This document shows, in pieces, positions 5,775 through 8,235 of a DNA stretch of 8,235 bases; within the stretch, counting starts at the first letter, position 1, and every line of letters begins with the position of its first letter. The translations under genes were made by a program, and so were the position numbers. The DNA is taken from NCBI GenBank assembly GCA_010027915.1, contig RGUG01000048.1:1-8235 (forward strand). Direction: 5' to 3'. A model generated the notes under the pieces. The model saw only the letters and a program-made list of their open reading frames with translations. It was not told the DNA's origin and searched no databases. Origin of the DNA: a bacterium (GTDB lineage: Bacteria > Margulisbacteria > Marinamargulisbacteria > SXXA01).

Positions 5775-6818
5775 GTGACACCCCCCCCCGGTTGGCGTGC
5801 CGATCTGTATCCACCTGAGCTGATCGCCGACCGGTGTGTGGCCCGCGTGGTGGATCAATCCAAGCATTATTATTGGGTCGATACCGGCGATGGCCCCACC
5901 CAAGCCAAAATAGCAGGTCGCTTGTTGTACCAGATGAACTCCGAAGCCGACTTGCCCGTGGTGGGTGATTGGGTCATCATCGACCCATTACCCCCTCCGT
6001 TTCATCGCATTCAATCCCTGTTGCCCCGTTACAGTAAAGTATCGAGAAAAGTGGTAGGCAAACGGCATGTGGAAGATGTCCTGGTCAGCAACATTGACCA
6101 ATTGCTGGTGGTACATGGGGCCGATGATACGTTTAATATCCGCCGACTGGAGCGTTTTGTGGCCTTGGCCAAAGAAACAGGGGTCGACACCGCCATCATG
6201 TTATCTAAAATCGATCAGACCACCCGGCTTCCTGAACTGCTTCATACCATTCGTTCCGCTTGTGCCAATACCCCCTTGTTCCCCACCAGTCTGATCACCC
6301 ATGAGGGGGTCCCCGACGTGACCGCCTGGTTCAAACCCCACCATACCAGTGTGATGATTGGCCCATCGGGTGTTGGCAAAACCACGCTCATGAATGCCCT
6401 TACCAGCCAAACGATGCCCGTATCATTGGTCAATCCCAAACACCACAAAGGAATGCATACCACCACCCGTCGACAGTTGTTTCAATTGTCACATACCCCG
6501 GCGTTTTTAATTGATACCCCCGGTATTCGCGAAATTCAAGTATGGGACATTGGCATGGGATTGGATGATGCGTTTTCAGACATTTATGAGTGGGCCCAAC
6601 ACTGCCAATTTGGTGATTGTACCCATGATACCGAACCGGGCTGTGCCGTCAAACACGCCGTTCAAACGGGGCAGTTGGCCCCCGATCGACTGGGGCATTA
6701 TCAAAAATTACGAACCGAACAAGCCGCCACCCATCGTCGGTCCCACGGGCACGCCACGCCCCGTGATGCCCATCGGTTTTTAGACAAACAAAAAAAAGGC
6801 AGCAACCAATCCCGATAA
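5775..6818 (+). CDS. rsgA: Ribosome small-subunit biogenesis GTPase RsgA
   Basis: A circularly permuted GTPase of 347 residues, which checks and releases late 30S ribosome assembly intermediates. In order: an OB-fold (about 20-75, CVARVVDQSKHYYWVDTGDG and PVVGDWVIID); the G4 motif as SKID (144-147, where Ser replaces the usual Asn of NKxD; Ser or Thr here is seen in some relatives); the P-loop GPSGVGKTT (196-204); a G2 region with HKGMHTTTRR; G3 as DTPGIRE (247-253); then the zinc site C277-C282-H284-C290 in CQFGDCTHDTEPGC. The start is GTG at 5775, nine bases after the terC stop and in the same frame, and has no Shine-Dalgarno sequence. Translational coupling to terC is likely. The N-terminal PGWRADLYP matches the short lead of other RsgA proteins, supporting this start. 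Codons 3-5 are a run of nine C. The basic tail after the zinc domain is normal. Confidence 0.96.
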   Translation: MTPPPGWRADLYPPELIADRCVARVVDQSKHYYWVDTGDGPTQAKIAGRLLYQMNSEADLPVVGDWVIIDPLPPPFHRIQSLLPRYSKVSRKVVGKRHVEDVLVSNIDQLLVVHGADDTFNIRRLERFVALAKETGVDTAIMLSKIDQTTRLPELLHTIRSACANTPLFPTSLITHEGVPDVTAWFKPHHTSVMIGPSGVGKTTLMNALTSQTMPVSLVNPKHHKGMHTTTRRQLFQLSHTPAFLIDTPGIREIQVWDIGMGLDDAFSDIYEWAQHCQFGDCTHDTEPGCAVKHAVQTGQLAPDRLGHYQKLRTEQAATHRRSHGHATPRDAHRFLDKQKKGSNQSR

Positions 6819-6833
6819 TGCCGTCTCGGTTTT
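6812..6833 (+). terminator. Weak hairpin with short T-run at the rsgA end
   Basis: CCGA (6812-6815) can pair with TCGG (6826-6829), followed directly by TTTT (6830-6833). The stem is only four pairs around a ten-base loop and overlaps the rsgA stop, so efficient termination is doubtful. It is the only terminator-like structure I see at the end of the operon. Confidence 0.2.
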
Positions 6834-6836
6834 AAA

Positions 6837-6865
6837 TTGCCAACCCGTCGTTTGCATGGTTAAGT
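6837..6865 (+). promoter_or_regulatory. Possible weak promoter of the lytic transglycosylase gene
   Basis: TTGCCA (6837-6842) matches five of six -35 bases. Seventeen bases on, TTAAGT (6860-6865) is a poor -10 (three of six) that ends six bases before the ATG at 6872. TATACC (6865-6870) is a better -10 hexamer but is badly spaced. The geometry imitates the promoters at 290 and 4406, but the hexamer quality makes this call weak. Confidence 0.25.
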
Positions 6866-6871
6866 ATACCT

Positions 6872-7471
6872 ATGTTGCGTGGTTGGTGTCAGCGTCGTCC
6901 CTTTAGAATAGGCTGTGTTGGAAGTGGATTGGGTTGGCTAAACCTGATCGTTTTGATCGTGGGGCTGTTTCCTTCGGGCCTTGGTGCCACCCCTCAGCCC
7001 GACACATTGTCCGTGGCCCTTCATCGGTTTATTGCATCCAAAAACCCCCGCTTGTCTGACGAAAACCGACACACCATGGTGACCCATCTCATCACAGAAA
7101 GCCATGCCCATCGGATCGATCCGACCTTGGTTGCCGCCATTATCGCGGTTGAATCTCAGTTTAATCCCAAGGCTTCTCACAATGGGGCCATGGGATTGGG
7201 ACAATTGATGGGGGGAACCGCCCGGCGTTTGGGGGTACGCGACCCCTTTTCGATCCCAGATAACCTCTCGGGCACCATTCGCTACACCGCCCAAGCCGCC
7301 CAACGGTTTGCCCAGTCCCCTCACGCCCTCGAATTGACTCTGGCGGCTTACTTATTGGGGACCGTTACTGCCACTCACCCCGACCGCTTGCCATTGCGTG
7401 CACTGCGCTACATTGAACAAGTCAAAGCCCAACAACGCATCTTGCGTCAGCAGCTGGAAACAGGCCCATAA
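6872..7471 (+). CDS. Exported lytic transglycosylase (SLT domain, GH23-like)
   Basis: A 199-residue protein expected to cleave peptidoglycan glycan strands in the periplasm, making 1,6-anhydro ends. An N-terminal signal peptide is visible: basic residues (RGWCQRRPFR), a hydrophobic core GWLNLIVLIVGLF (21-33) and a likely cleavage after GLGA (36-39). No lipobox is present. The SLT domain covers about 75-195. It contains IDPTLVAAIIAVESQFNP with the catalytic Glu94, then GAMGLGQLMGGTARRLGV (105-122), then AAYLLG (158-163) and RALRYIEQV near the C-terminus. AAYLLG stands where the family normally has AYNAG, so the conserved Asn is missing. The domain is compact, with no LysM or other binding module. 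The start ATG has no Shine-Dalgarno sequence; TTG at 6875 is an alternative. The gene lies 53 bases after rsgA and may be read partly from that operon. Confidence 0.88.
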   Translation: MLRGWCQRRPFRIGCVGSGLGWLNLIVLIVGLFPSGLGATPQPDTLSVALHRFIASKNPRLSDENRHTMVTHLITESHAHRIDPTLVAAIIAVESQFNPKASHNGAMGLGQLMGGTARRLGVRDPFSIPDNLSGTIRYTAQAAQRFAQSPHALELTLAAYLLGTVTATHPDRLPLRALRYIEQVKAQQRILRQQLETGP

Positions 7472-7527
7472 CCCATCCTCCATATTGGAATTATATGCTA
7501 CACTGCCCGATGTGAGGATATCGCCTT

Positions 7528-7552
7528 GCATCCTATTGACTCAAGCATCCTA
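7528..7552. repeat. Direct repeat GCATCCTA x2 in the fbaB leader
   Basis: GCATCCTA occurs at 7528-7535 and 7545-7552, 17 bases from start to start, between the predicted promoter and the ribosome-binding site of fbaB. It could be a regulator's half-sites or RNA-level control. Eight bases is short enough for chance to be possible. Confidence 0.4.
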
Positions 7553-7560
7553 ATTTACCC

Positions 7561-7566
7561 AAGGAG
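7561..7566 (+). promoter_or_regulatory. Ribosome-binding site of fbaB
   Basis: AAGGAG lies five bases before the ATG at 7572, the same spacing as at terC. It selects this start over later in-frame codons, although it gives a slightly longer N-terminus than E. coli FbaB. Confidence 0.85.
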
Positions 7567-7571
7567 TTTAT

Positions 7572-8235
7572 ATGACCACCCATCTCATATCCCCCCTTTC
7601 CCCTTCCATCTCGTTGTCTGATATTGAATCGTTGTTAGGAGATAACGCCGCTTACCTCTTATCCCACCAATGCACCACCATTTCGTCTGACCTTCTTCAC
7701 TTGCCGGGTCCTGATTGGGTCGATCGCATTTTTGCCATTTCCAATCGCAACCACCGGGTGCTTCGCAGCTTACAAACCCTTTTGTCTCATGGGCGTTTGG
7801 CCGGTACCGGATACCTTAGCATTCTGCCGGTTGACCAGGGTATTGAGCATTCGGCGGGGGCTTCGTTTGCGCCCAATCCCATCTATTTCGATTCGGAAGC
7901 CATCGTTCAGTTGGCCATTGAAGGGGGATGCAATGCCGTGGCGTCTACCTTGGGGGTGTTGGGCAGTGTCTCTAGAAAATATGCCCACAAAATCCCATTT
8001 ATTTTAAAAGTGAATCACAATGAATTGTTAAGTTACCCCAATCGTTTTGATCAGATTGCCTTTGCCTCCATCCAACAAGCCCATGACATGGGCTGTATTG
8101 GGGTGGGTGCCACTGTTTACTTTGGGTCACCCGAAAGCCATCGCCAACTGATTGAAACCGCTAGGGCCTTTGAAATGGCCCATGAATTGGGCATGGTGAC
8201 CATTTTGTGGTGTTACCTTCGCAATGAAGCGTTTA
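7572..8235 (+). CDS. fbaB: Class I fructose-bisphosphate aldolase, FbaB type (3' truncated by window)
   Basis: The first 221 residues of an aldolase that interconverts fructose 1,6-bisphosphate with dihydroxyacetone phosphate and glyceraldehyde 3-phosphate, in glycolysis and gluconeogenesis. The sequence follows E. coli FbaB closely: [38 protein letters not shown] (74-93), [26 protein letters not shown] and [18 protein letters not shown]. By comparison with the archaeal-type class I enzyme (DhnA family), Asp88, His93, Trp213 and Tyr215 should lie in the active site. The Schiff-base lysine is expected about 30 residues further on, beyond the window. The N-terminus is roughly 14 residues longer than in E. 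coli ([14 protein letters not shown]...). The start is set by AAGGAG at 7561. The gene appears to have its own promoter. It is not a class II (zinc) aldolase. Confidence 0.96.
   Translation, partial: MTTHLISPLSPSISLSDIESLLGDNAAYLLSHQCTTISSDLLHLPGPDWVDRIFAISNRNHRVLRSLQTLLSHGRLAGTGYLSILPVDQGIEHSAGASFAPNPIYFDSEAIVQLAIEGGCNAVASTLGVLGSVSRKYAHKIPFILKVNHNELLSYPNRFDQIAFASIQQAHDMGCIGVGATVYFGSPESHRQLIETARAFEMAHELGMVTILWCYLRNEAF

Larger units (their letters stand above)
7472..7571 (+). promoter_or_regulatory. fbaB leader region with extended -10 promoter
   Basis: TG-C-TACACT (7496-7504) is an extended -10 element. Together with the preceding ATA it repeats the aspS element at 11 of 12 positions (7493-7504 versus 1366-1377). 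No good -35 is visible. Transcription from it would leave a leader of about 60 bases containing a small inverted repeat (AGGAT 7515-7519 with ATCCT 7530-7534) and two copies of GCATCCTA. Confidence 0.45.

Overview
The window looks like ordinary chromosomal DNA from a free-living or host-associated Gram-negative bacterium. Alphaproteobacteria is the best guess. The aspartyl-tRNA synthetase, with its N-terminal MHPYRTH...[21 protein letters not shown] pattern, reads like the alphaproteobacterial form. A lipoprotein signal peptide, an exported lytic transglycosylase and an E. coli-type FbaB aldolase all fit a diderm cell. The DNA is of moderate GC content and rich in CCCC/GGGG runs. I see no tRNA, rRNA, CRISPR array, transposase or integrase.

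Layout from left to right: (1) the 3' end of an unrecognised gene (1-168) and a C-rich spacer; (2) a family 2 glycosyltransferase (325-1260); (3) a spacer with a nested inverted repeat and an extended -10 promoter, leading into aspS (1409-3190); (4) a convergent, cysteine-rich orphan gene on the minus strand (3221-4198); (5) a roughly 240-bp divergent spacer; (6) a tightly packed cluster of a lipocalin-like lipoprotein (best start GTG 4441), a TerC/Alx-family membrane protein (4875-5765) and the ribosome-assembly GTPase RsgA (5775-6818); (7) a small exported lytic transglycosylase (6872-7471); (8) the 5' two-thirds of class I fructose-bisphosphate aldolase fbaB (7572 onward), cut by the window edge.

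Functionally this is mostly housekeeping: translation (aspS, rsgA), central carbon metabolism (fbaB) and envelope work (glycosyltransferase, lipoprotein, TerC, lytic transglycosylase). The lipoprotein-terC-rsgA cluster is probably one transcript, with gaps of 11 and 9 bases. The other genes appear to have their own promoters.

The less ordinary signals are mostly regulatory. The glycosyltransferase and the lipoprotein lack Shine-Dalgarno sequences, and each has -35/-10 hexamers with a 17-base spacer ending exactly six bases before the start codon, which suggests leaderless mRNAs. aspS and fbaB share a nearly identical 12-base extended -10 element. There is a perfect 18-bp palindrome at the end of the glycosyltransferase gene. 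terC and rsgA sit in the same reading frame, separated by one TAG, and rsgA opens with a run of nine C. The orphan minus-strand gene is the only real unknown. I found no convincing new multi-gene system.
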